Positions 7,943-17,433 of a DNA stretch of 64,000 nucleotides are shown here, in pieces. The stretch's first letter is position 1. Every line of letters starts with the position of its first letter. The stretch is from positions 496,001 through 560,000 of the forward strand of contig NZ_JAFMZQ010000001.1 in assembly GCF_024436415.1 (NCBI RefSeq), in the 5' to 3' direction. A program made the position numbers and the translations under genes. The notes under the pieces were generated by a model that saw only the letters and a program-made list of their open reading frames with translations, was not told the origin of the DNA and made no database searches. Source of the DNA: Pedobacter deserti (GTDB lineage: Bacteria; Bacteroidota; Bacteroidia; Sphingobacteriales; Sphingobacteriaceae).

Positions 7943-10150
7943 TTATCTCCTTTTCCGATAGATAAGCAGCGAAGCACCGGCAATTAATACAGCTCCGGGC
8001 AAAATACCGAAGAAGAATATCCGGGTGACAAGCAGGGCTGTTTCATCCCCTTTGATTACGTCCCTCGACTTCGGCCTGTATGTGTCTACCGGAAATTCCC
8101 CATAACAGAACCAGCTGAACATCTCAGTCATGAAATCGAAGTTCTTGGTTTCGGGGCGCTGCCTGTATAATGCAGCGGAGCTCATAAAGTCGGCATCTCC
8201 GGTAATCATTATACGCTGCTCTTTGCCGGAGAGCTTTCGTGTCAGTGTAACAGCTACCGCACTGCCCTTGCGGTCTTGTAATATCGGGATTACCTGGAAA
8301 CCGCTTTTGGTCGTGTAATTCAGTACTGTGGCGCCAGGCGTTGATACCAGTCCGCTGTCCTGCTTCAACACCCTGTACCGCTTATACTTTTCCGCAGCCT
8401 GGGCGGTAAAGGTGGTCAGCAGAAAATCGGGTGCATAGTCCCTGCTCCGCTCTATGATCGTATCGCCGGAAGCGGTGACACCCAGGTTTTGGATCAAGGG
8501 GTTCATGATGGACTGTCGCCCGGGCTCAACGGCAAGAAGCAGGTTGCCCCCGCGAGCTATGTAATTGTTGATCTTTTGGAGCTCTGTGGCCGTAAACTTA
8601 ATCTTCGGATCAGCAATAACCAGTGTAGACGTTGCTGCAGGTATCTCTCCGGCCTGCAGCGATGTGGTATCTACATCAAAGCCCTGGTTTACCAGCGAAT
8701 ACCTGAAAGTAAGTTCCCCGGTCGCAGTCTTGTAGTCGGCATCCCCGGCCCTGTCTTTGCTTCGCTCCTCATTGCCTGTAAGGAAGGTAACTACCGGAAT
8801 CTTCTCCGGCTCTACCAGCCTTTTTATGGCGGCGGTGATCTCCTGCTCGCTCGGATAGATCATCATATCGCTGAAGTACCGGAGAAATGTTGTCCGGTCG
8901 CCATACTGCAACTGCCTCACCAAACGGTTCTCTTCTGTGCTGAGATCTACCCCTTTTCTGATCTGTGCGGGATTGAGTACGTCTTCGAAGGCCACACCCT
9001 GAATATCTGCTACTTTGCGGGCTATTGCTTCGTCGGACAAGCCGGGATTGTTTTTATAGAGGTTGACGTTTTGCGACTTGTCATAATAATAGACGTACTC
9101 CATAGTCAGGTCGGGCATAAACCGCCGGTACTGCATAAAGTATTTCTCATCGGCGCTTTTGCTCTCCGGCTTTGCCAGATAGTAGTTATCGTCGAGCAGG
9201 TTAATATATGTAGTGATCTTCAATGGCTTATCCATCTTTTTAATGATCGCTACGCTGTTTGCGTTGAGCGTACGGTTTTTGGTCATGGTCATGTCCAGGT
9301 AGCCCGTAAGCTGAGGGCGCGAACTGATGTAGCCAATGAGACAGCAAAACCCGATCAGCAGGGCGTAGCGAAGCAGTTTAACGCTTAGAGGCTTGGCCTC
9401 CCGCGATGATTGGAGCCGGATGCCGGTGAGCGACAGGAAGAGCACGATAACGAGGATAAAATAAATAACATCTTCTGTGCTGATTAGACCGTTGATGAAC
9501 TGCTCGGTACGCCCCGATATCGATAGAAAGTAGGTGATGTGCCGCACTGCATCTACACCCTGGAACAAGCCGCCAACGAAGTTGAGCACACCCAGAACTG
9601 CCAGCGTACTGATGGCAGCCACGACCTGGTAGGAGGTGAGGGATGACATGAAGAGCCCGATGGATGCATACGCGCAAATAAGCAGGTAGAGGCCTATGGC
9701 GCCGGAAATAACGATCTTATAGTCCATGTGTGTAATGGACCAGGCGCCAGCCAGGCCGAAAAGACCGAGTATGGCCAGCAAAAACAAGGCGTACCAGGAG
9801 ATGGCGAGGTACTTGCCCAACACGATATCGATCACCTTAATGGGCGAGGACAGCAGGAGTTTAATGGAACCACTATGTATTTCGCGACTGATAAGCCCCA
9901 TGGTAAGGAGGGGGATGTACAGGTAAAGCGTGTTTTTTACCCCGGCATAAAAACCGTATTGCGTGCCGAAAACCTGTCCGGTTACTTCCTTAAACTCCTG
10001 CCCCATACGGTGGGCGCGACCAAGCATTTGCAGGAATTTTGTAAGGTCGAGCCCCGCCTGGATCGGAAAGATCATGAGCACCAGCCATGCAACCGGCGAA
10101 TAAAACAGTGTACTTAGCTCTAATCTGGCTATTCTTAATATGGTTTTCAT
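7943..10150 (-). CDS. ABC transporter permease fused to Gld auxiliary protein (GldF-GldG fusion)
   Basis: 735 residues. The first ~245 form an ABC-2 type permease of the GldF kind, starting I-A-R-L-E-L-S-T-L-F-Y-S-P-V-A-W with about six membrane segments and the conserved R-E-I-H-S-G-S-I-K-L-L-L-S-S-P-I. After a further membrane helix (about 262-285) comes a large periplasmic ABC_transp_aux/GldG-like domain (about 290-700), closed by a C-terminal helix before Y-R-K-R-R. In Flavobacterium gliding systems GldF and GldG are separate proteins that pair with the ATPase GldA. The start ATG overlaps the ATPase stop as ATGA, implying translational coupling. The transported substrate is unknown; the operon context suggests a link to the preceding SusCD pair. 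Confidence 0.88.
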   Translation of the reverse strand: MKTILRIARLELSTLFYSPVAWLVLMIFPIQAGLDLTKFLQMLGRAHRMGQEFKEVTGQVFGTQYGFYAGVKNTLYLYIPLLTMGLISREIHSGSIKLLLSSPIKVIDIVLGKYLAISWYALFLLAILGLFGLAGAWSITHMDYKIVISGAIGLYLLICAYASIGLFMSSLTSYQVVAAISTLAVLGVLNFVGGLFQGVDAVRHITYFLSISGRTEQFINGLISTEDVIYFILVIVLFLSLTGIRLQSSREAKPLSVKLLRYALLIGFCCLIGYISSRPQLTGYLDMTMTKNRTLNANSVAIIKKMDKPLKITTYINLLDDNYYLAKPESKSADEKYFMQYRRFMPDLTMEYVYYYDKSQNVNLYKNNPGLSDEAIARKVADIQGVAFEDVLNPAQIRKGVDLSTEENRLVRQLQYGDRTTFLRYFSDMMIYPSEQEITAAIKRLVEPEKIPVVTFLTGNEERSKDRAGDADYKTATGELTFRYSLVNQGFDVDTTSLQAGEIPAATSTLVIADPKIKFTATELQKINNYIARGGNLLLAVEPGRQSIMNPLIQNLGVTASGDTIIERSRDYAPDFLLTTFTAQAAEKYKRYRVLKQDSGLVSTPGATVLNYTTKSGFQVIPILQDRKGSAVAVTLTRKLSGKEQRIMITGDADFMSSAALYRQRPETKNFDFMTEMFSWFCYGEFPVDTYRPKSRDVIKGDETALLVTRIFFFGILPGAVLIAGASLLIYRKRR

Positions 10151-11091
10151 GAGGTAGGCGCTGTATTGGATTTTTTATTGGATAGTTGAGCGAAAATGGC
10201 ATCCAGTGAACTCTTTTCGAGTGTGATCTCACTTAGTCGCCAGCCCTTAGCTACGCTTATACGAACGATCTCTTCCGATATAGACGGCGATGAAGTAAAA
10301 TGCATCCTTACGGTCTTACTGTTTAGGAATTCCGCTTTGCTGATGCCGGGGATCTCATACAGGGCAGCCGGAAGCGGAGGATTCTCCAGAACCGCCACCA
10401 GGCTGTTTGGTTCTATATAGTTGTTGAAAGATTCCATGGTATCGGAAAACACGATTTTGCCTCCTTCAATCATGATGATGTCGTGGCAGGTCGCCTGTAT
10501 TTCTGCCAGAATGTGTGAAGAGAAGATGACCGAGCGTTCTGAAGCAATTTCTCTGATAAGGTTTCGCACTTCCAGTATCTGGTTCGGGTCGAGCCCGTTG
10601 GTTGGCTCGTCGAGCACCACCAGCAGCGGCTTGTGAATAATGGCCTGCGCAATACCTACGCGCTGCCGGTAACCGCCCGACAGGTTGCCAATCAGCCGGT
10701 TGCTGAAATGGGCCACGCCGCACTTCTTTTTAACCGCCTCTACCGCATCTCTGATCTCGTTGTCGGGAATGAGCCGCAGCTTTGCACTATAGGTCAGATA
10801 CTCATCCACCGTGAGTTCAAGGTACAGCGGTGCGTTCTGTGGCAGGAAGCCGATTCGCTTTTTAGCTTCCTCAGGATTTTCCCGGAGGTCGATGCCGTCG
10901 ATGATCACACGGCCTTCAGTCTGGCTCAGCACACCGCAGAGGATGTTCATCGTGGTAGATTTGCCGGCGCCATTGGAGCCCAGCAAACCTACGATTCCTG
11001 TTTTATAAATTTCAAAGCTGATGTCCTTTATCGCCCAGTCTTTACTATACCGGTGCGATAAACGCTCGAGCTTAACAATACTCTCTTGCAT
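10147..11091 (-). CDS. ABC transporter ATP-binding protein (GldA-like)
   Basis: 314-residue cytoplasmic ATPase. Walker A G-S-N-G-A-G-K-S-T at 38-46, Q-loop F-L-P-Q-N-A-P-L-Y, signature L-S-G-G-Y-R-Q-R-V-G near 140, Walker B L-L-V-V-L-D-E-P followed by T-N-G-L-D-P, and switch His in I-F-S-S-H-I-L. A C-terminal extension of about 80 residues follows the nucleotide-binding domain, as in ABC-2 exporters. The gene starts 24 nt after the SusD gene and overlaps the GldFG fusion by 4 nt, so ATPase and permease form one transporter and are very probably cotranscribed with SusCD. Confidence 0.93.
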   Translation of the reverse strand: MQESIVKLERLSHRYSKDWAIKDISFEIYKTGIVGLLGSNGAGKSTTMNILCGVLSQTEGRVIIDGIDLRENPEEAKKRIGFLPQNAPLYLELTVDEYLTYSAKLRLIPDNEIRDAVEAVKKKCGVAHFSNRLIGNLSGGYRQRVGIAQAIIHKPLLVVLDEPTNGLDPNQILEVRNLIREIASERSVIFSSHILAEIQATCHDIIMIEGGKIVFSDTMESFNNYIEPNSLVAVLENPPLPAALYEIPGISKAEFLNSKTVRMHFTSSPSISEEIVRISVAKGWRLSEITLEKSSLDAIFAQLSNKKSNTAPTS

Positions 11092-11115
11092 TTAAATGTA
11101 GTTTAAAAGAAATGA

Positions 11116-12549
11116 CTAAGGGTTCAGCTTCCAGTCGGGATTCATCACAGAGGCCGCCGGCCAGATCTGACGGAGATAATTGGGACTGTTTGGCTCCAGA
11201 ATAAATTCTTTCCCCTCGGCGACGTGCTTTATCGTCTTGGCGAACCTCGGATCTTTGTTCAGGCGTTTGAGGTCCATTACCCGCATACCGGTAAATGCCA
11301 GTTCTCTTCTTCTTTCGTCGAGGACGAAGCGCAGAACTTTTAGCGGGTCATTGTCCAGACTCGCAGCGGTTACCTCGGTATAGGCTGCAGGAACAATCCG
11401 GTTCTGCCGCAGCAGGTTTACGTCGGCCAGCGCGCCGCCAAGATCATTTGCACGGGCTTTGCATTCGGCCCGCGTAAGATAAAGCTCGGGGGTGTTTATG
11501 GCATTGCTGAAGAAATCGCCGCGGAGGAAGATCTTTACCCCATATCTGTTCATGTAATTGAAGGGCGGCGCAGGCGGCCATCCATTTGCATAATATAGGG
11601 TCCAGCGCTTATCATCGTTATTGAACAAGGCCGTTAGTTCCTGGGAAGCACACACATCCTGACCCAGACCAAACGGTCTGAGGAAGGTTCTTGCCACAAT
11701 CGTTTCGGGATGATCTATCCCGCGCGGTACGTCGGTCCAGCCCACAGGTGCGCCGGGAACAAATGGGAACGGCCCCGGGATAATGACCTTGTAATTGTTC
11801 ATATTGGCCAGGGTGCTGTACAGGCCAAGCGCTTCATTGGCATTGGCCAAAGCCTGCTCATAATTACCCATATACAGATATACCCGGCTCAGCAAGGCGT
11901 ATCCGCCCGCTTTCCTGGCGCGGAATTTATTCAGTTTGTTGTTTAAAGGCAGGTCTTTGATCGCCTCCTGCAGGTCGGCGATGACCTGGTTGTATACTTC
12001 GCCGACGGTGTTCCTCCGGTGCTTGGCACTAATGTCTGCTTCCAGTACCAGCGGTACGCCCGGTTCGGTGGCCGCGGTAGCTGCATCGTAATGCTGTGCA
12101 TAAATGTTCACGAGCAAGAGATGTTCGAGCGCACGGCCAAGAAGCGCCTCTGCGCGAACACTGCGCTTAGCTGCCTCGCTGCCCCCCTGTGCATCCAGCA
12201 CGTTATTGATCACCGTATTGAAATAAAAGATGCGTTTATAACCCTCGCTCCATATGACGTCGTTGTCACCTTCCCCAAAAGCATTTTTGTCGAAAAGGTA
12301 TATTTTACGATTATTCAGCCTCTGCTTGGTATACAGGTTGCCAGGCTCCCCTTCCGGAAGAAATGCATCGTCGGTGATCAGGTCTTCATAAAAATCGCCG
12401 AAGGTGGTCACCGTAGCAAAATTGAGCATGTTCTCATAGTCCTCCACGGTTGTCGGAATGAACTTGTCTTTCGGTACAATGTCAAGAAACTTATTGCAGC
12501 TGCTCAATATGACGAGTAGCAGTGCTATATATAGATATTTTGTCCTCAT
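11116..12549 (-). CDS. RagB/SusD-family outer-membrane lipoprotein
   Basis: 477 residues. Lipoprotein signal with S-S-C (Cys18), then N-K-F-L-D-I-V-P-K-D-K-F, the classical SusD N-terminus. C-terminal SusD_RagB features include L-D-E-R-R-R-E-L-A-F-T-G-M-R-V-M-D-L-K-R-L-N. It starts 10 nt after the STN-type SusC gene, the normal pair order, and is followed 24 nt later by an ABC ATPase gene, which is less usual for SusD. It should form the lid of the SusC transporter. Substrate unknown. Confidence 0.93.
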   Translation of the reverse strand: MRTKYLYIALLLVILSSCNKFLDIVPKDKFIPTTVEDYENMLNFATVTTFGDFYEDLITDDAFLPEGEPGNLYTKQRLNNRKIYLFDKNAFGEGDNDVIWSEGYKRIFYFNTVINNVLDAQGGSEAAKRSVRAEALLGRALEHLLLVNIYAQHYDAATAATEPGVPLVLEADISAKHRRNTVGEVYNQVIADLQEAIKDLPLNNKLNKFRARKAGGYALLSRVYLYMGNYEQALANANEALGLYSTLANMNNYKVIIPGPFPFVPGAPVGWTDVPRGIDHPETIVARTFLRPFGLGQDVCASQELTALFNNDDKRWTLYYANGWPPAPPFNYMNRYGVKIFLRGDFFSNAINTPELYLTRAECKARANDLGGALADVNLLRQNRIVPAAYTEVTAASLDNDPLKVLRFVLDERRRELAFTGMRVMDLKRLNKDPRFAKTIKHVAEGKEFILEPNSPNYLRQIWPAASVMNPDWKLNP

Positions 12550-12559
12550 GGTGATGTCT

Positions 12560-15500
12560 TTAAAAGGTGATATCCACGCCCGCCATATAAACCGGCGTTA
12601 CGGGAAGTGTCCGGTAAAATTCTGTTGGCAGGGAAATGTGCGCTTCAGGGTCAAGGCCCTTCGAATTGCGGAACCAGCTGAAGGGGTTCTGAACCTGCAG
12701 GGTAAGCTTTGCGGACGACACTTTAGCATTCTTAAGCAGCGTAGGCGCAAAGTCGTACCGCAATGAGATATCGCGGACCTTTACATAGTCGGCCTTCAGG
12801 GTATTCCTATCGTTTAAAACCCAGAGCGACTGATAGTAGAAGGTAGCGGAATTGCTCAAATCAGGTGCCGGCATAATACCGGGAATGTTTTCATCGCCCG
12901 GCTTTCTCCAGAAGTTCAGCACAGCCCTGTCGGTATTCCGGTCGAAATTGCTGTTTTGAAGTACTCGGGGAACCGCATCACGGATCACATGGCCGCCATT
13001 GGCAATGATCATAACGTTTAAGCTGAGGTGCTTGTAATTAAAACTGTTTGTGAAGCCAACAGTATACGTAGGCAGCATCGTACCGCTGAACACAAGCCCG
13101 TTCACGTCTGTCATGGCTTCCAGGTAACCGGTTTGCTCATTGTAGTTTTCTACGATATTGCCGTCTTTGTCGAACACACGGATGGTGCCATTTTCCGGAT
13201 TCAGGCCGGCGTAACGAAAGTTGAAGACACTCTTCATCGGGTATCCCACCTTTTCCATCCCCGTTCCGGAGGTATAGGTATATACCGATTCGTTATCGGT
13301 GCTGATCTCCGTCATTTTGTTGCTGTTATGGCTAAAGGCGAGCCGGCTTTGCCAGCTGAAATTGGCTGAGCGAACGTTATCGGTGTTCAGCGCAAGCTCG
13401 TAACCGCGGTTGCGCAGGCTACCGTAATTGATCAGGGCGGTCTGATAGGCATTGGTTGGGTCGGTACGGCGCTCACCAAGCAGATCGGTGGTCTTACGGT
13501 TGTAGAGGTCGACCGATCCGGATAAGCGGTTTTTAATGATGCCGAAGTCGAGCCCGATATTGGTTACTGCCGTCTTCTCCCATCTGAGGGATTTGTTAGG
13601 CGGACTTAGGATCTCTGTGGTAGGTGCTCCTGTATCTGAGTTCAAGCCGGCCCTGGCTTGCAGAAAGGGCCCTACGTTTTTGGCCACGTTACCGCTTAAA
13701 CCGTAGGTAGCTCTCAGGCTTAGCGTATTTATCCAGCCCGCGCTCTTCATAAATTCCTCGTCAGATATTCTCCAGCTTCCGCCTACCGACCAAAGCGGCA
13801 GATATCGATACTTAGGATCGGATCCAAACAGGTTGGAATTATCTACCCGGATGCTTCCGGTAATGTTATACTTGTTGTTGTATGTATGGCCCGCGTTGGC
13901 GTAAAGAGAAACATAGCGATCTTCCGGCGCCGTGAAGTAATTATAGGAACTGTAGTTGTAGCCAAAAGTGCTTTGGAGCGACTGCGTACCGGTGAGGTTG
14001 GTTAGGGCGAGTTCGTTTATCGGTTTAAATATCAGGTTATTGTCGCTATACCCCATACGGTGAACCGCAGTTGACGTTTGGGCCACCGCTCTTTGCTCGG
14101 CGCCTATTAAAGCCGTAAAATGATGTTTAGCATTTAGTTGCTTATCATAGTTAAGCTGGGTACGCAGTGTATATGACCTGGAGTCGCCGCGGGTTTCATA
14201 AAGCTGTCCGCCATCGGGAACGTTTTTAATGATATTGCCGTTTTGTATTTGCGTAGCATCATTAATCATCCGGGCCACACGGTAATAATCTTTGCTCTGA
14301 AAGGTCCTGTTATAAAAGCTGCCGCGCTCGGTTTGGTATTTGACGTCAAGGTTCAGCCCTTCAAGAAATTTAACGTTGAAACCGCCCTGCAGCCGGATAT
14401 AATTATTTCTGGATTTGTTTTCGCCATTGTTCAGCTGATCGAGCGGATTGAAGGTCTCATTGAGCAGGCCCAAGGTGTTCAGCCGGTTTATTTCGTATGC
14501 CGACTTTCCATCATTCCATGGCACAGTATTGCCATTTTCATCCCTTAATATCTCGTAAGGCATGTAATAGGTATAATCCATTCCCCCGAGCAATTTAGAC
14601 TTCCCGGCGCTTAGATTGGCGGTAACGCCTATGTCGGCAGTAAGCCATTTGAATACTTTGGCCTGATCCCTCAGATTAATATTTACGCTTTCGTCGCGGC
14701 TGCCTTTATTATACCCACGGTTGCCAATATAATAGAGGCCGGTACTGAACTGGTTAATTTCGTTACCTCCGGTAGCAGAAAAGCTATGCTGTTGCTTAAA
14801 CATCTGCTGCAGCATTTCGTCCTGCACCTGGGAAGGGCCGTCGAGTGTTTTTAACCGGTTTAAGGTAGCATCGAGCTGGGCCTGTGAAATTTCCCCTTGC
14901 TCAAACTGATACAGGGCTTCGATAGCCTTAGGCTGTGCAGCTCGTCTGATCCCATCATTATAGCTGGGGTGCCTCATGTTGAAAAGCTCCTGTTGCAGAC
15001 CTACCACTTCGCTGGAATTCATCAGGTTGAGATAAGAGAAATCGGGCAAAGGTGTGGCAAAAAGGGTGCTGTTGTAATTAACCCGCAGCTTCCTGGCGGC
15101 GCTGAAGCGGGTAGTGATGGATATGACACCGTTTGCTGCCCTTGTTCCATATATGGAGGCTGCGGCTGCATCTTTTAATACGGTAACGCTGGTTACGTCG
15201 GCAGGATTTATAAAACTCAAATCGCCTTCATAGGGAAAACCGTCAACGACGTAGAGCGGCGCCTGGTTGCCGTACAGGGTAGACAAGCCGCGGATGGTGA
15301 CCGCGCCGTTCTGCATGTACAGTCCGGGCACTGTGCCTTCCAGCCTGTCGATGATGCTGGTTTCCAGCCTGGTGTTCAGGTTTTTTTCGGTCACCACCCC
15401 GAATGAGCCGGTCGACCTTTCCAGGGGAAGCGTCTGATATCCGGTACTGATCATCACTTCCTCCAGATCGTTATCTGTAAGTACCATGCGGATGCTGCCC

Positions 15501-16108
15501 ATTTCTTCTTTTACTTTAAGCTCCAGAGGCTTGTAACCTACATAGGAGATATGAAGCACGGCGTCTTCGCTGATGCCTTTTATCTCGAAGTAGCCTTCCG
15601 CATCCGTACTCAGCGTTTTATTGTAGGGCATGGCTTTGATGGTAACGCCCGACATTCCCGCTCCTTTTTCATCGACGATGCGGCCTCTTACGTCGATGGC
15701 CTTAAAATACTTTTTAAACAGCGCAATGGTTTCGTCCAGAAAGGACTGCTCTTTAGCCTTGATCACAACTGTCTTATTGTCGATGGTATAGTGGAATGGC
15801 TGATCTGCGAGTAGTTCGTCAAAAGCGCGTTCGATGCTCGCGTTCCGGAAGTTCACGTTTACCCGCCTGGCGCTTCTGACCTTATCAGGCTGCCACAGCA
15901 CGTTATAGCCTGTCTGCACCATGATCTCTTTAAACACCTCTTCCATAGGGATATTTTTCCTGTTGAGGGTAACCAGCTGGGCATAGGTACTGGCGCTCAC
16001 CTGCAGCATGGCTGCTATAATAAATAAGACGGTTAACCTCATTATAAACAGGAGCTTTCTTATGCGGCCGGGCGGCACGCATAAAATCTTTTCATAAATT
16101 TTATACAT
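12560..16108 (-). CDS. STN-domain SusC/RagA-family TonB-dependent transporter (signalling type)
   Basis: 1182 residues. After a long basic N-terminus and hydrophobic signal (cleavage near S-T-Y-A-Q) comes a secretin/TonB N-terminal (STN) domain (about 45-120, I-P-M-E-E-V-F-K-E-I-M-V-Q-T-G-Y), a CarboxypepD_reg-like domain (about 138-225), the plug (V-M-I-S-T-G-Y-Q-T-L-P and V-T-S-V-T-V-L-K-D-A-A-A-A-S-I-Y-G-T-R) and the barrel. STN domains contact FecR-type anti-sigma factors in the periplasm, and FecR and sigma genes lie directly upstream on the same strand. It should both import a ligand and report its presence. The 113-nt gap to FecR contains a stem-loop. Confidence 0.95.
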   Translation of the reverse strand: MYKIYEKILCVPPGRIRKLLFIMRLTVLFIIAAMLQVSASTYAQLVTLNRKNIPMEEVFKEIMVQTGYNVLWQPDKVRSARRVNVNFRNASIERAFDELLADQPFHYTIDNKTVVIKAKEQSFLDETIALFKKYFKAIDVRGRIVDEKGAGMSGVTIKAMPYNKTLSTDAEGYFEIKGISEDAVLHISYVGYKPLELKVKEEMGSIRMVLTDNDLEEVMISTGYQTLPLERSTGSFGVVTEKNLNTRLETSIIDRLEGTVPGLYMQNGAVTIRGLSTLYGNQAPLYVVDGFPYEGDLSFINPADVTSVTVLKDAAAASIYGTRAANGVISITTRFSAARKLRVNYNSTLFATPLPDFSYLNLMNSSEVVGLQQELFNMRHPSYNDGIRRAAQPKAIEALYQFEQGEISQAQLDATLNRLKTLDGPSQVQDEMLQQMFKQQHSFSATGGNEINQFSTGLYYIGNRGYNKGSRDESVNINLRDQAKVFKWLTADIGVTANLSAGKSKLLGGMDYTYYMPYEILRDENGNTVPWNDGKSAYEINRLNTLGLLNETFNPLDQLNNGENKSRNNYIRLQGGFNVKFLEGLNLDVKYQTERGSFYNRTFQSKDYYRVARMINDATQIQNGNIIKNVPDGGQLYETRGDSRSYTLRTQLNYDKQLNAKHHFTALIGAEQRAVAQTSTAVHRMGYSDNNLIFKPINELALTNLTGTQSLQSTFGYNYSSYNYFTAPEDRYVSLYANAGHTYNNKYNITGSIRVDNSNLFGSDPKYRYLPLWSVGGSWRISDEEFMKSAGWINTLSLRATYGLSGNVAKNVGPFLQARAGLNSDTGAPTTEILSPPNKSLRWEKTAVTNIGLDFGIIKNRLSGSVDLYNRKTTDLLGERRTDPTNAYQTALINYGSLRNRGYELALNTDNVRSANFSWQSRLAFSHNSNKMTEISTDNESVYTYTSGTGMEKVGYPMKSVFNFRYAGLNPENGTIRVFDKDGNIVENYNEQTGYLEAMTDVNGLVFSGTMLPTYTVGFTNSFNYKHLSLNVMIIANGGHVIRDAVPRVLQNSNFDRNTDRAVLNFWRKPGDENIPGIMPAPDLSNSATFYYQSLWVLNDRNTLKADYVKVRDISLRYDFAPTLLKNAKVSSAKLTLQVQNPFSWFRNSKGLDPEAHISLPTEFYRTLPVTPVYMAGVDITF

Positions 16109-16169
16109 TTGTTTGTGTGGTTGTTGGTTTAGTACGACAAGATTAAATGATTACAGCCAGACAAGACGG

Positions 16170-16195
16170 ACAGCCCTGGCTCCACCCGGGGCTGT
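16170..16195 (-). promoter_or_regulatory. Stem-loop between FecR and SusC
   Basis: ACAGCCC (16170-16176) pairs with GGGCTGT (16189-16195) across a 12-nt loop, in the 113-nt gap between the FecR and STN-SusC genes. On the minus strand no T-run follows, so it is not a classic intrinsic terminator in the direction of transcription. It could be an RNA processing or stability element that sets SusC and FecR levels apart (inference). Confidence 0.45.
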
Positions 16196-16221
16196 TCTTT
16201 ATCCGGCGAACTTAGTAGTGG

Positions 16222-17358
16222 TTATTTCATAACTAAAATTCGCCTCCCTTCTATTTTAAATTTAACGGCCCCCGTAAGCGAGAGCTTATTCAGTAACTCT
16301 GCCACGTGCTTGAATTTCGATATCCGCCCACTGAAGACTTCCTGCTTAACATCATCGTCCTGGTATACGATCTCCACATCGTACCACCGGGAAACTTTTT
16401 TCATAATGCTTTGCAGGTCATCGTGGTCGAACACAAACAATAAGTTCTTCCAGGCTATGGCCTGGTCTATATCGGCCTGGCTTACCTGCAGACGATGCGC
16501 AAACAGCAGGGCTTGCTGACCGGGCTTTAGCACGACCGGCTGAACTGCAGACGCTGCAGGTTCAACGTTTACCGAGCCTTCAAGCAGCGTGGTTTTGGCC
16601 ACCGTTTCATCGGCATAGCTGCTTACATTAAAGTGTGTTCCAAGAACCCTGATCTGCTGCCCGCGGGCCTTCACAATAAATGGGTGGGCAGCATCCTTTG
16701 CAACCTCAAAATATGCTTCACCATCCAATTCAACCAGCCGCTCCTTTAGCCCTTTAAAAGAGGCCCGGTATTTTAAAGTCGTAGCCGCATTAAGCCATAC
16801 GCGAGTACCGTCGGGCAACTGCAGCCGGTACTGTCCGCCCCGGGGAACGGAAAGCATATTGAAAGGCGAGGGCTCGCGGCCTTCTTTGCCGACCCCAGGC
16901 TGGTCGGTGTAGATCACCTGGCCATTGACCGCCCGTATCATGTCTGTTCCGTTTTGGACCCCAAGGTCGCCTTCGGTTGTGTCGGACAAGGCAATGCGTT
17001 CACCATTTCCCAATATCAGGACAGCTTTTCCAGATCCGGGTTTGATCAGAGCGCCGGCCTCGAGCAGTTTCGCTGAACTGTCGGGGCTTTCCTTGACGAG
17101 CATATAACCACCCAACACGATGGCAAACATAGCGGCCACTGTAGCGACATATCGGAAGAGCCGCGGACTCCGCGCCGGACGGATAGACGACATCAGTCTG
17201 GCATGTACCCGATCCTTTACCTGGTCTTCCGCTTCCGGATATATGGCGTCCTGGTAAGCGATATTCCGGTACCACCGGTTGAGCCGTGCCACTTCATCGT
17301 CGCTGGCATAACCGTTCCGGTATTTCTCCAATAAAAGGTCGATCTCTTTCTGATCCAT
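16222..17358 (-). CDS. FecR-family anti-sigma factor
   Basis: 378 residues, single-pass inner-membrane protein. The cytoplasmic N-terminus (about 1-67) should bind the sigma factor; one membrane helix at about 68-88; then the periplasmic FecR domain with L-P-D-G-T-R-V-W-L-N-A-A-T-T-L-K-Y and D-G-E-A-Y-F-E-V-A-K-D-A-A-H-P-F, and a C-terminal DUF4974-like/STN-like domain (about 305-378). It senses the STN domain of the SusC encoded downstream and controls the ECF sigma encoded 75 nt upstream. Typical length and architecture. Confidence 0.95.
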   Translation of the reverse strand: MDQKEIDLLLEKYRNGYASDDEVARLNRWYRNIAYQDAIYPEAEDQVKDRVHARLMSSIRPARSPRLFRYVATVAAMFAIVLGGYMLVKESPDSSAKLLEAGALIKPGSGKAVLILGNGERIALSDTTEGDLGVQNGTDMIRAVNGQVIYTDQPGVGKEGREPSPFNMLSVPRGGQYRLQLPDGTRVWLNAATTLKYRASFKGLKERLVELDGEAYFEVAKDAAHPFIVKARGQQIRVLGTHFNVSSYADETVAKTTLLEGSVNVEPAASAVQPVVLKPGQQALLFAHRLQVSQADIDQAIAWKNLLFVFDHDDLQSIMKKVSRWYDVEIVYQDDDVKQEVFSGRISKFKHVAELLNKLSLTGAVKFKIEGRRILVMK

Positions 17359-17433
17359 ATCGTTACGCAGGAATATCGCTTCAAAAGGAGGTACCCTGAA
17401 CCGCCTCTTACCCTATATGGTTATCAAAAAAAA

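Noticed and set aside
8489..9388. 299-residue plus-strand reading frame opposite the GldFG gene
   Set aside because: It lies wholly antisense to a gene with clear domains and has no recognisable domain itself; a frame shadow.
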